NCBI RefSeq assembly: GCF_947494055.1
Contig: NZ_CANLTR010000001.1
Location: 62,001-126,000 of the forward strand
From: an uncultured Jannaschia sp.
GTDB lineage: Bacteria; Pseudomonadota; Alphaproteobacteria; Rhodobacterales; Rhodobacteraceae
Reading direction: 5' to 3'
DNA length: 64,000 bases
Numbering within the stretch: the stretch's first letter is position 1; the number at the start of each line of letters is the position of its first letter. The notes below the pieces were generated by a model. That model saw only the letters and a program-made list of their open reading frames with translations, was not told the DNA's origin and did not search any database. This document shows, in pieces, positions 16,687 to 25,027 of the stretch. Both the position numbers and the translations under genes were made by a program.

Positions 16687-17460
16687 ATGACAGTAATCTC
16701 TGCCCGTTCCCTCGACCTTACCTTCCAGACCGGCGACGGCGCCGTCCACGCGCTGTCGGGCATCAGTCTCGACATCGCCGAGGGCGAGTTCATCTCCTTC
16801 ATCGGTCCCTCCGGCTGCGGCAAGACGACGTTCCTGCGTTGCGTCGCAGCCTTGGAGCAACCGACGGGCGGCAGCCTCACCGTCAACGGCATGACCCCGG
16901 ACGAGGCCCGGCAGGCCCGCGCCTACGGCTACGTGTTCCAGGCGGCGGGGCTCTACCCGTGGCGGACCATCGGGCGGAACGTGACGCTGCCGCTCGAGAT
17001 CATGGGCTACCCCAAGGCAGAACGCCGCGAACGGATGGAGCGCGTGCTGCGCCTCGTGGAGCTCGACCAGTTCGCGGGCAAGTATCCCTGGCAGCTTTCG
17101 GGCGGGATGCAGCAGCGCGCCTCCATCGCCCGGGCGCTGGCCTTCGACGCGCCGATCCTCCTGATGGACGAGCCCTTCGGCGCGCTCGACGAGATCGTCC
17201 GCGACCGGCTGAACGAGGAATTGCTGTCGCTCTGGGCCCGGACGAACAAGACCATGCTCTTCGTCACTCACTCGATCCCCGAGGCGGTCTATCTCTCGAC
17301 CCGCATCGTCGTCATGTCCCCGCGACCCGGCCGCATCGCCGACGTGATCGAGAACCCCCTGCCCCGCGAGCGTCCGCTCGACATCCGCGACACGCCCGAG
17401 TTCCTCGCCGTCGCTCACCGCGTGCGGGAGGGGCTCCGCGAAGGCATGGCGGCGGCATGA
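16687..17460 (+). CDS. ABC transporter ATPase of the pyrimidine importer (SsuB/TauB-like)
   Basis: Energises the importer encoded here. The 257-residue protein has Walker A GPSGCGKTT (about 38-46), Q-loop FQAAGLYPW, signature LSGGMQQR, Walker B ILLMDEPFGALD and switch His in VTHSIPEAVYLS, all intact. It belongs to the nitrate/sulfonate/taurine-type subfamily that pairs with NMT1/THI5-like binding proteins. The first codons (ATGACAGTAATCTCT) still show the AT-rich character of the gene before it, so the upstream insertion may have rebuilt the start region. It overlaps the GNAT gene by ATGA. Confidence 0.9.
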   Translation: MTVISARSLDLTFQTGDGAVHALSGISLDIAEGEFISFIGPSGCGKTTFLRCVAALEQPTGGSLTVNGMTPDEARQARAYGYVFQAAGLYPWRTIGRNVTLPLEIMGYPKAERRERMERVLRLVELDQFAGKYPWQLSGGMQQRASIARALAFDAPILLMDEPFGALDEIVRDRLNEELLSLWARTNKTMLFVTHSIPEAVYLSTRIVVMSPRPGRIADVIENPLPRERPLDIRDTPEFLAVAHRVREGLREGMAAA

Positions 17461-17885
17461 TCCGGTCCGCCGTGCCCGAGGACGCGCGAGCCTGCGCATC
17501 CATCCTCAACGACTGGATCGACGCGACGCCGTGGATGCCGCGCGTTCACCCGCCCGACGACGTGGAACGCCACTACCGCGAGAGCGTCCTGCCGCAGCAG
17601 CGCGTCTTCGTCGCCGAACATGACGGCCGGATCGACGGCTTCGTCGCGGTCGCCGCCGACGGCGAGACGGTGAGCGGTCTGTACTTGGCCCCGGAGGCGC
17701 GCGGACGCGGCCTCGGCCCGGCGCTGCTCGACGCGGTGCGGGAGGGTCCGCAGCGGCTCTGGACGTTCCGGACTAACGAGGGCGCCCGGCGGTTTTATGC
17801 CCGCGAAGGTTTCCACGAAGTTCGGCAGACCGAGGGCGACAACGAGGAAGGTCTGCTCAACATCCTGTTCGGGCGCGGGATATGA
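17457..17885 (+). CDS. GNAT family N-acetyltransferase
   Basis: A 142-residue acetyl-CoA-dependent acyltransferase. The core motif LYLAPEARGRGLGPALLDAV contains the R-G-x-G-x-G/A acetyl-CoA pyrophosphate loop, and NEGARRFYAREGFHEV is the usual C-terminal GNAT segment. The substrate is unknown; amino acids such as beta-alanine or a pathway amine are possible. It is overlapped by 4 bp at both ends (ATPase upstream, permease downstream), so it is firmly part of the transporter operon. Confidence 0.85.
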   Translation: MIRSAVPEDARACASILNDWIDATPWMPRVHPPDDVERHYRESVLPQQRVFVAEHDGRIDGFVAVAADGETVSGLYLAPEARGRGLGPALLDAVREGPQRLWTFRTNEGARRFYAREGFHEVRQTEGDNEEGLLNILFGRGI

Positions 17886-18874
17886 CCGATACGCCCCTCT
17901 CCGCCCCCGGCGCCAGCGTCGGACGCTCCGGCCGCGTCGCACTGCGCCGGCTCGGCGCGGGGCTCTGGCCCGTCCTCGTGGTGGTCGCGGCGCTGATCGC
18001 GCTCTGGTATCTGGCCTGCATCCCGATGAACGCGCAGGGCAGCCTGCTGGAGGCCGAGCGGGCGGAGATCGCCGTCACCCCGCCAACCGCGGCGGAGCGC
18101 CGGGACATGGGGGGCTTGGCGTTGACCGCTGCCAATCCGACCGTCGCCGCCGCGGGCGCCTTCGCGCAGGACCGTCCGCGCCTGCCCGCCCCGCATCAGG
18201 TCGTGGCCGAACTGATCGACAGCACGATCGGCCTCCGCCTCACCTCGAAGCGCAGCCTCGTCTTCCATGCAGGCATCACGCTCGGTCCCACGCTCCTCGG
18301 CTTCGCCATCGGCAGCCTCGCGGGCATTCTCCTCGCCGTCGGCATCGTCCATAGCCGGGTCATGGACCTGTCGGTCATGCCTTGGGCCATCGCCTCGCAG
18401 ACCATCCCGATCCTCGCCATCGCGCCGATGATCATCGTCGTTCTGAACTCGGTCGGCATCCAGGGCCTGCTGCCGAAGGCGATCATCTCGGCCTACCTCT
18501 CCTTCTTCCCGGTCACGGTCGGCATGGTGAAGGGTCTGCGCGCGCCGGCCGCTTCCGACCTCGACCTGATGCGGACATGGAACGCCTCGACCTTTCGCAC
18601 GCTTGTCTCGCTCCGGCTGCCGACCTCGCTGCCCTACCTCTTCGCCTCGCTCAAGATCGCCGTGGCCGCCGCGCTGGTCGGCGCGATCATCGGCGAGCTG
18701 CCCACCGGCGCGGTCCGCGGCCTCGGCGCGCGGCTGCTGGCGGGGAGCTATTACGGCCAGACGATCCAGATCTGGTCGGCCCTCTTCGCTGCAGCCATCG
18801 TCGCGGCGGCGCTGGTGGCGCTGATCACGGGGATCGAGCGGCTGACGCTGCGGCGGATGGGGCTCGCGCGGTGA
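17882..18874 (+). CDS. ABC transporter permease 1 of the pyrimidine importer
   Basis: A 330-residue inner-membrane permease of the SsuC/TauC (binding-protein-dependent) type. A first span at about 30-50 (WPVLVVVAALIALWYLAC) is followed by an unusually long periplasmic loop, then about five more spans. The cytoplasmic EAA-like coupling loop is seen at DLDLMRTWNASTFRTLVSLR. The next gene encodes a second permease, so the pair forms a heterodimer. ATGA overlap with the GNAT gene. Confidence 0.87.
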   Translation: MTDTPLSAPGASVGRSGRVALRRLGAGLWPVLVVVAALIALWYLACIPMNAQGSLLEAERAEIAVTPPTAAERRDMGGLALTAANPTVAAAGAFAQDRPRLPAPHQVVAELIDSTIGLRLTSKRSLVFHAGITLGPTLLGFAIGSLAGILLAVGIVHSRVMDLSVMPWAIASQTIPILAIAPMIIVVLNSVGIQGLLPKAIISAYLSFFPVTVGMVKGLRAPAASDLDLMRTWNASTFRTLVSLRLPTSLPYLFASLKIAVAAALVGAIIGELPTGAVRGLGARLLAGSYYGQTIQIWSALFAAAIVAAALVALITGIERLTLRRMGLAR

Positions 18875-19698
18875 AGGCGGTCGCCATCCTCCTCGTCTGG
18901 GCCGCACTCTGGAGCGCGAACGTGCGGCTCGCGCGGAGCCGGACGGGCGCGTGGCTGGCGCCGGCGCTCTTCGGCCTGACGCTCCTGATCCTGTGGGAGG
19001 GCATCGTCCGCCTGTTCGACGTCCCCACCGTGATCCTGCCCGCGCCGAGCCAGATCGCGGGTGCCGTTGCCGACAACCTGCCCATCCTCTTTGCGGATTT
19101 CGTGCAGACGGTGCTGAAAGGCGCGCTGACCGGATGGCTGATCGGCTGCGGGGCGGGGGTGCTGGCGGCGTTGCTCGTGGCGCGGTCGGAGTTTCTGCGG
19201 CGGGGATTGCTGCCGGTGGGGAACTTCGTGGCGGCGCTGCCGATCGTGGGAACCGCGCCAATCCTCGTGATGTGGTTCGGGTTCGGGTGGGAATCCAAGG
19301 CCGCGGTCGTGGTGGTGATGGTGTTCTTTCCGGTCCTCGTGAACACGGTGGCGGGGCTGGCGGACACGGGCGCGATGCAGCGGGACCTGATGCGCACCTA
19401 CGGCGCGGCGGCGGGGCAGGAACTGCGCTACCTACGCATTCCCTCGGCTTTGCCGTTCATATTCAACGGCTTGAAGATCGCCACGACGCTCGCCCTGATC
19501 GGCGCGATCGTGGCGGAGTTCTTCGGCTCGCCGACGCAGGGGATGGGGTTCCGCATCTCGACCGAGGTGGGCCGGCTGAACCTGCCGATGGTCTGGGCGA
19601 CGATCGTCGTGGCCGCCCTCGCCGGCAGCCTCAGCTACGGGGCGGTCGCGCTGCTGGAGCGGTGGCTGACCTTCTGGCACCCCTCGCAACGGCGCTGA
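18871..19698 (+). CDS. ABC transporter permease 2 of the pyrimidine importer
   Basis: A 275-residue permease, partner of the preceding one. It starts at GTG 18871 in a GTGA overlap. Six or so hydrophobic segments are visible, with the substrate-side motif ILPAPSQIAGAV after the first spans and the EAA-type loop DLMRTYGAAAGQELRYLRIP that contacts the ATPase. Family: SsuC/TauC-like. The binding-protein gene follows after a 181-bp gap that carries an 11-bp tandem array, so it may have its own promoter. Confidence 0.87.
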   Translation: MKAVAILLVWAALWSANVRLARSRTGAWLAPALFGLTLLILWEGIVRLFDVPTVILPAPSQIAGAVADNLPILFADFVQTVLKGALTGWLIGCGAGVLAALLVARSEFLRRGLLPVGNFVAALPIVGTAPILVMWFGFGWESKAAVVVVMVFFPVLVNTVAGLADTGAMQRDLMRTYGAAAGQELRYLRIPSALPFIFNGLKIATTLALIGAIVAEFFGSPTQGMGFRISTEVGRLNLPMVWATIVVAALAGSLSYGAVALLERWLTFWHPSQRR

Positions 19699-19704
19699 CC
19701 CGGC

Positions 19705-19759
19705 GTGTTACCGCTGTGTTATGGCCGTGTTACGGCCGTGGCACGGGCGTGGGACGGGA
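19705..19759 (+). repeat. Five tandem 11-bp repeats (GTGTTACGGCC-like)
   Basis: Five adjacent 11-bp units begin at 19705, 19716, 19727, 19738 and 19749. Units 1-3 read GTGTTACCGCT, GTGTTATGGCC and GTGTTACGGCC; units 4-5 keep the GTG...AC/GGG frame. The centre also forms the inverted repeat GGCCGT-GTT-ACGGCC (19723-19737). An 11-bp period is about one helical turn, so all units face the same side of DNA, as in cooperative regulator sites. It ends 120 bp before the start codon of the binding-protein gene. Confidence 0.7.
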
Positions 19760-19879
19760 CCGAAAGGCCGCTACCGCCGGCCCGACGTCGCGGCGGGCTG
19801 GCATATCGATTTCGGCGATGCCATGCTTCCCGGAGCGGCCCCGGAAGCGGGCCGGACTCGAACCGACAGGGATACGATC

Positions 19880-20869
19880 ATGAGAACGATGTTCGCGACG
19901 GCCGCGCTGGCCACGGCATTCGCAGGTGCGGCTGCCGCACAGGACGATTCCGTCACGCTGCAGCTCAAATGGGTCACGCAGGCGCAGTTCGCGGGCTACT
20001 ACGTCGCGCAGGAGGAGGGCTTCTACGCCGACGAGGGGCTCGACGTCACCATCCTGCCCGGCGGGCCTGACATCGCGCCGAGCCAGGTGCTCGCCGGTGG
20101 CGGGGCGGACGTGATGGTGGACTGGCTGCCCTCGGCGCTGTCGGCGCGCGAGAAGGGCCTGCCGCTGGTCAACATCGCGCAGCCGTTCAAGACCTCCGGG
20201 CTGATGCTGACCTGCTGGAAGGATGCCGGGATCGAGGGGCCGGAGGATTTCCGCGGCCGCACGATCGGCGTCTGGTTCTTCGGCAACGAGTATCCGTTCC
20301 TGAGCTGGATGAGCCAGGCGGGCATCCCGACCGAGGGCGGGGAGGACGGGATCACCGTTTTGAAGCAGGGCTTCAACGTCGACCCCCTGTTGCAGCGGCA
20401 GGCCGATTGCATCTCCACGATGACCTATAACGAATACAACCAGGTGCTCGAGGCCGGCGTCACCGAGGACGAGCTGACCACCTTCAAGTACGAGGATCAG
20501 GGCGTGGCCACGCTCGAGGACGGGCTCTACGTGCTCGAGGAGAACCTCGAGGACCCCGAGTTCCGCGACAGGATGGTCCGCTTCGTGCGCGCCTCGATGC
20601 AGGGCTGGAAATGGGCCGAGGAGAACCCCGAGGAAGCGGCGATGATCGTGCTCGACAACGACGAGACCGGCGCCCAGACCGAGGAGCACCAGATCGCGAT
20701 GATGCAGGAGATCGCCAAGCTGACCGAGGCCACCGACGGCGCGCTCGACGAGGCCGACTACCAGCGGACGGTCGACACGCTCCTCGCCGGCGGCTCCGAC
20801 CCGGTGATCTCGCAGGAGCCCGAGGGCGCCTGGACGCACGACATCACGGACGAAGCGCTCGCCGAGTAA
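19880..20869 (+). CDS. NMT1/THI5-like periplasmic binding protein of the pyrimidine importer
   Basis: A 329-residue secreted binding protein; signal peptide MRTMFATAALATAFAGAAAA with cleavage before QDDSV. The mature start LQLKWVTQAQFAGYYVAQEE and GGPDIAPSQVLAGGGADV are the signature of NMT1/THI5-like proteins that bind pyrimidine moieties (hydroxymethylpyrimidine, riboflavin precursors). With PreTA and HydA upstream, uracil, thymine or a related pyrimidine is the likely ligand; a thiamin precursor is the alternative. The mature protein is very acidic, as is usual in marine Rhodobacteraceae. Confidence 0.88.
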   Translation: MRTMFATAALATAFAGAAAAQDDSVTLQLKWVTQAQFAGYYVAQEEGFYADEGLDVTILPGGPDIAPSQVLAGGGADVMVDWLPSALSAREKGLPLVNIAQPFKTSGLMLTCWKDAGIEGPEDFRGRTIGVWFFGNEYPFLSWMSQAGIPTEGGEDGITVLKQGFNVDPLLQRQADCISTMTYNEYNQVLEAGVTEDELTTFKYEDQGVATLEDGLYVLEENLEDPEFRDRMVRFVRASMQGWKWAEENPEEAAMIVLDNDETGAQTEEHQIAMMQEIAKLTEATDGALDEADYQRTVDTLLAGGSDPVISQEPEGAWTHDITDEALAE

Positions 20870-21230
20870 GGATGCGCCGCGCCGCCCTCTCGGGCGGCAC
20901 GGGATCGGGGCGGGCGGATGTCTTCGGAGCTTTCCGCTTTCAGAAACGCTTCGATAAGAGGCTGAGGCCGCGAGACTCGAAGCCGGGTCACAAAAGCCGG
21001 GTAACGATCCGTGGCTTTCCGTCCGGCCGTCAGGCCGGGCGGCCCCTGCCCGACCCCCAAGGAGAGAGCTCCGCCCCCGATCGGGGACTGCCTTCCCCGT
21101 ATCGTTGCGATCCTAAAGCAGATACCAATTCAGCCCTCGTGTTCTCGACGGACGCTAAGCGCCGCCATTGGCTGCCCATATACGGATGTCCGCTGTGCGG
21201 ACGAAAAGGACGTTCGGCGTTCTCCTCGAC
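20870..21230. other. 361-bp gene-free stretch with a dispersed GC-rich repeat
   Basis: No supported gene. 21051-21078 is a 28-bp stretch 24/28 identical to 61717-61744, and both copies follow a GTGGCTT heptamer 40-50 bp upstream, so this is one copy of a dispersed repeat. G+C falls from about 21120 onward, towards the small minus-strand gene that follows. A short hairpin GTCCGC-TGT-GCGGAC lies near 21188-21202. Confidence 0.5.
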
Positions 21231-21440
21231 CTATTGTTCTCCGAGCAATCCCGCCTTGTGAAGTGCGGCACGAGCCCGAAATTGCAGTCGACCGCGCCGC
21301 TCTCTCTCCTCATCCGAACGTACGTCTTCGGCACGCCAATTCTCTGATAGCCATAGCAAATCATCGGGGTCCAGCCACAGGGGCACCCGGCCTTTCTCAC
21401 GCTCTGACTGATCATCAGTTGGGACTACAGCGCGTGGCAT
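21231..21440 (-). CDS. Small hypothetical protein (69 aa)
   Basis: A minus-strand ORF with a good ribosome-binding site (AGGAGA six bases before ATG 21440). The product starts MPRAVVPTDDQSEREKGRVP and continues PLWLDPDDLLWLSENWR, then a basic helical tail LQFRARAALHKAGLLG. It is soluble and very charged. No family recognised. The local base composition is lower in G+C than the flanks, and 10-bp inverted repeats (AGGACGTTCG at 21207, CGAACGTCCT at 21514) bracket the gene, which may mark a small acquired islet. Confidence 0.55.
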   Translation of the reverse strand: MPRAVVPTDDQSEREKGRVPLWLDPDDLLWLSENWRAEDVRSDEERERRGRLQFRARAALHKAGLLGEQ

Positions 21441-21567
21441 CGGCTCTCCTCAAGTGTCTTCGTTGAGCGTGTAGCATGTGCATCGGATGTGAGTGCAATG
21501 GGCTCAAAGCTGACGAACGTCCTGTCGGCGACTAAGTCCCTTTCTTGCCCGCAATCGTCGACAGTTT

Positions 21568-21597
21568 CGAAAAAGGGGCGTTTAGACAAACACCCCT
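21568..21597 (-). terminator. Rho-independent terminator after the dehydrogenase gene
   Basis: On the minus strand: AGGGGTGTTT, loop GTCT, AAACGCCCCT, then T4-5. The stem is 10 bp with one mismatch and the T run is on the correct side for the leftward dehydrogenase gene that ends at 21622. Confidence 0.75.
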
Positions 21598-21621
21598 CTC
21601 CTATTGGGGAGCGGTCGCCGC

Positions 21622-22500
21622 TCACCCCTCGGACAGCTTCTCCAGCCGTGCCATCAGGGCGGAGGTGTCCCAGCGGCCGCCGCCCATCGACTGCACGTCC
21701 TTGTAGAACTGGTCGATCAGCGCGGTGGCGGGGAGGGGCGCGCCCATCGCCTCGGCCTCGGCGAGGCAGATGCCCAGATCCTTGCGCATCCAGTTCACCG
21801 CGAAGCCGTGGTCGTACTCGCCCGCGAGCATGGTCTTGTGGCGGTTGACCATCTGCCAGGAGCCGGCCGCGCCGCCCTGGATGACGTCGACCACCGCCTC
21901 GCCGTCGAGGCCCGCCATCTGTGCGAAGCGCATCCCCTCGCTCAGACCCTGCAGGAGGCCGGCGATGCAGATCTGGTTGACCATCTTGGTGAGCTGGCCC
22001 GCGCCGACCTCGCCCATGCGGCGCGCGAGCTTGGCGTAGGCGTCCATCACCGGCTCGGCGCGGTCGTAATCGGCCTGCGCCCCGCCGCACATGATGACGA
22101 GCTGGCCGTTCTCCGCCCCCGCCTGGCCGCCCGAGACCGGCGCGTCGACGTAGGCGATGCCCTTGCCGCCCGCCGCCTCGGCGAGTTCGCGCGTGACGCC
22201 GGCCGAGACGGTGGTGTGGTCGACGAAGAGCGTGCCCTCGCCCATGCCCGCGAAGGCGCCGTCCTCGCCCAGGCAGACGCCGCGCAGGTCGTCGTCGTTG
22301 CCGACGCAGGCCATCACGATCTCGCAACCCTCCGCCGCCGCGCGCGGGGTGGACGCATGGCTGCCGCCGTGCTTCCCTGCCCAGGCTTCCGCCTTCGCGG
22401 CCGTGCGGTTGTAGACCCGCACCTCGTGTCCGGCCGCGGCGAGATGCCCCGCCATCGGTGCGCCCATGACGCCCATTCCCAGAAACGCGATTCGAGCCAT
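21622..22500 (-). CDS. Beta-hydroxyacid dehydrogenase (3-hydroxyisobutyrate dehydrogenase/tartronate semialdehyde reductase family)
   Basis: A 292-residue NAD(P)-dependent enzyme. Cofactor fold GMGVMGAPMAGHL at the N-terminus; NRT after the second strand points to NADP(H) preference; substrate loop DAPVSGGQAGAENGQL; catalytic Lys in GAGQLTKMVNQ. The exact substrate (3-hydroxyisobutyrate, tartronate semialdehyde, succinic semialdehyde) cannot be fixed. If 3-hydroxyisobutyrate, it could relate to thymine breakdown nearby. ATG 22500 follows GGGAGG. It is divergent from the penicillin acylase family gene and ends at a good terminator. Confidence 0.87.
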   Translation of the reverse strand: MARIAFLGMGVMGAPMAGHLAAAGHEVRVYNRTAAKAEAWAGKHGGSHASTPRAAAEGCEIVMACVGNDDDLRGVCLGEDGAFAGMGEGTLFVDHTTVSAGVTRELAEAAGGKGIAYVDAPVSGGQAGAENGQLVIMCGGAQADYDRAEPVMDAYAKLARRMGEVGAGQLTKMVNQICIAGLLQGLSEGMRFAQMAGLDGEAVVDVIQGGAAGSWQMVNRHKTMLAGEYDHGFAVNWMRKDLGICLAEAEAMGAPLPATALIDQFYKDVQSMGGGRWDTSALMARLEKLSEG

Positions 22501-22573
22501 CCCGGCCTCCCTTTGCATCCGTGCGTTCCGGTGGTTAGACCGCCCGCGACCGAAGGGGTCAACAGGAGGTCGC

Positions 22574-25027
22574 ATGGAGCGCGTGTTCCGCTGGACGTTC
22601 CGGATCGTGTCCGGCCTCATGCTCCTCGCGGGGCTGCTGATCGCCGGCGCGTTCTGGCTCGCGTCGCGGTCGTTGCCCGAATACGACGCGACGGAGCGGG
22701 TCGCGGGCCTCTCGGCCCCGGTCGAGATCGTGCGCAACACCCACGACGTGCCGCACATCTTCGGGGAAAGCGACGCGGACGTGTTCTTCGGGCTGGGCTA
22801 CGCGCATGCGCAGGACCGGCTCTGGCAGATGACGCTGATGCGGCGGACGGCGCAGGGCAAGCTCTCGGAGTTGTTCGGCACGCGCAGCCTGCGGACCGAC
22901 GAGCTGATGCGGCGGCTGGGTCTCTACGACGCCGCCGTGCGGAGCGTGGATGCGCAGGATGCGGAGACGGCCGCGATGCTGGAGGCGTATGCCGCGGGGG
23001 TGAACGCGCGGATCGACGTCATCAACGCGGATGCGTCGGGGCGCGGGGCGCCGGAATTCTTCCTGTTCGCGCCCGAGATCGCGCCGTGGCAGCCCGCCGA
23101 CAGCATCGCGCTCGTCAAGCTGATGGCGCTGCAACTCTCGGGCCATGTCGGCTTCGAGGTGCGGCGGGCCCGCGCCTCGCTCGTCCTGCCCGGGGACCGG
23201 CTGCGCGACCTGCACCCGGACGTGCCCGGCGACGGCACGGTCGCGCTGGCCGCCGACCTGTTCCCGACGCTGACGCCCACGGATTTCGCCGCGGCCGGGC
23301 CGGACCCGTTCCTCTGGCCCGCGCCGCCGCCCGACCTCGCGGGCGCGTCGAACGCCTTCGCCGTCGCCCCGGACCGTGCGGCGGCCGGCGGGGCGCTGCT
23401 GGCGAACGACCCGCATCTGGGGCTGCAGGCGCCGACGCTCTGGTATCTCGCCCGGCTCGAGCTCGCGACCGGCGGTGCGATCGGCGGCACGCTCCCGGGC
23501 ATTCCCTTCGTGCTGCTGGGCCGGACGCCGCACCTGGCCTGGGGGCTGACCTCCAGCTATCTCGACGATCAGGACGTGGTGATCGAGGAGCTCGATCCCG
23601 ACGACCCGTCCCGCTACCGCACGCCCGACGGATGGGCGAAGTTCGAGACCGCGCGGAGCATCCTGCGGATCGCGGAGGCCGACCCGGTGACGCTCACCCT
23701 CCGGCGGACAGAGAACGGCCCGGTGCTGACGGGGCGGCAGTTCGACCTCGGCACCGTCACGCCGCCCGGGCATGTCGCCGCGCTGAACTGGACCGCGCTC
23801 TCGACCGAGGACACGTCGATGCGCACAGGGCTCGAGCTGATGCGGGCCCGGACGATCGAGGACGGGATCGCCGCCGCCCGCCATTTCGTCGCGCCCGCGC
23901 AGAACCTGACGCTGACCGACGGCGAGCGGGTCGCGATGACGCTGATGGGCCGGCAGCCCGACCGCGACCCCGACCACCAGAGCCAGGGCCGCATCCCCGC
24001 GCCCGGCTGGATCGAGGCGAACCGCTGGCGCGGCCTGAAGCCGGCGGAGGACAACCCGGTCTGGGACGACCCCGAAGGCGGGATGCTGGGCAACACCAAC
24101 AACAAGACGACGGACGCGCCCTTCCCCGACCATCTCAGCTTCGTCTGGGGCGACAGCCAGCGGGTGCAGCGGATGCAGCGGCTGATGCGGCAGCGCGACG
24201 TCCATACGCGCGAGAGCATGATCGAGGCGCAGCTCGACATCGTCTCCGGTACGGCACGCGCGCTGCTGCCGCTGATCGGACGCGACCTGTGGTTCACCGG
24301 CGCGGCCGCGGCCCCCGGCACGCCGGAGCGGCGCCGCGAGATCGCGCTGGAGCTTCTGGCCGCGTGGAACGGCGAGATGTCGGAGCACCTGCCCGAACCG
24401 CTGATCTACGTGGCCTGGATGCGGGCCCTGCAGGACCGGCTGATCCGCGACGATCTGGGACCGCTCGCCGACGAATACACGCGGATGGAGCCGCTCTTCC
24501 TGGAACGCGTGTTCCGCGACGTGGACGGCGCCGCGGCCTGGTGCGACGTGATCCGGTCGCGGGAGACGGAGACCTGCACCGAGATGGCGCGGCTGGCGCT
24601 CGACGACGCGCTGCAGTTCCTCGAGGAGGAATACGGCGCGGCGGTGGAAAGCTGGCGCTGGGGCGACGCGCACGAGGCACGGCACGACCACCCGGTCCTG
24701 GGCGACGTGCCGGGGCTCGGCATGGTCGTGAACATCCGCCAATCCACGTCCGGCGGGGACAACACGCTTCTGCGCGGACGCATCGCGGGCGTCCTGCCGG
24801 AGCCGTTCGTCAACGTCCACGCGGCGACCTATCGCGGCGTCTACGATTTCGCCGATCCCGAGAGCAGCGTGTTCATCACGTCCACCGGGCAGTCGGGCCA
24901 CCCGCTGTCACCGCATTACGACGATCTGGGGGAACTCTGGCGGCGGGGCGAATACATCCCAATGACGCTCGATCCCGAGCTCGCCCGCGCCGGGGCGGTC
25001 GGGATCACCCGTCTCGTTCCGCGCTGA
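22574..25027 (+). CDS. Penicillin acylase family (Ntn) amidase
   Basis: An 817-residue precursor of the N-terminal-nucleophile hydrolases that includes penicillin G acylase and acyl-homoserine-lactone acylases (PvdQ, QuiP). An N-terminal membrane anchor (about 14-34) exports it. Autocleavage is expected before S259 in AGASNAFAV, which then becomes the nucleophile; GGALLANDPHLGLQAPTLWY follows as in the family, and NTNNKTTDAPFP lies in the beta chain. Quorum quenching, beta-lactam or another amide substrate are all possible. AGGAGG precedes ATG 22574. The 3' end overlaps the convergent PIN gene by 23 bp. Confidence 0.88.
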   Translation: MERVFRWTFRIVSGLMLLAGLLIAGAFWLASRSLPEYDATERVAGLSAPVEIVRNTHDVPHIFGESDADVFFGLGYAHAQDRLWQMTLMRRTAQGKLSELFGTRSLRTDELMRRLGLYDAAVRSVDAQDAETAAMLEAYAAGVNARIDVINADASGRGAPEFFLFAPEIAPWQPADSIALVKLMALQLSGHVGFEVRRARASLVLPGDRLRDLHPDVPGDGTVALAADLFPTLTPTDFAAAGPDPFLWPAPPPDLAGASNAFAVAPDRAAAGGALLANDPHLGLQAPTLWYLARLELATGGAIGGTLPGIPFVLLGRTPHLAWGLTSSYLDDQDVVIEELDPDDPSRYRTPDGWAKFETARSILRIAEADPVTLTLRRTENGPVLTGRQFDLGTVTPPGHVAALNWTALSTEDTSMRTGLELMRARTIEDGIAAARHFVAPAQNLTLTDGERVAMTLMGRQPDRDPDHQSQGRIPAPGWIEANRWRGLKPAEDNPVWDDPEGGMLGNTNNKTTDAPFPDHLSFVWGDSQRVQRMQRLMRQRDVHTRESMIEAQLDIVSGTARALLPLIGRDLWFTGAAAAPGTPERRREIALELLAAWNGEMSEHLPEPLIYVAWMRALQDRLIRDDLGPLADEYTRMEPLFLERVFRDVDGAAAWCDVIRSRETETCTEMARLALDDALQFLEEEYGAAVESWRWGDAHEARHDHPVLGDVPGLGMVVNIRQSTSGGDNTLLRGRIAGVLPEPFVNVHAATYRGVYDFADPESSVFITSTGQSGHPLSPHYDDLGELWRRGEYIPMTLDPELARAGAVGITRLVPR

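Noticed and set aside
19705-19759. The 11-bp tandem array as a CRISPR
   Set aside because: Units are 11 bp with no spacers and no cas genes are present.
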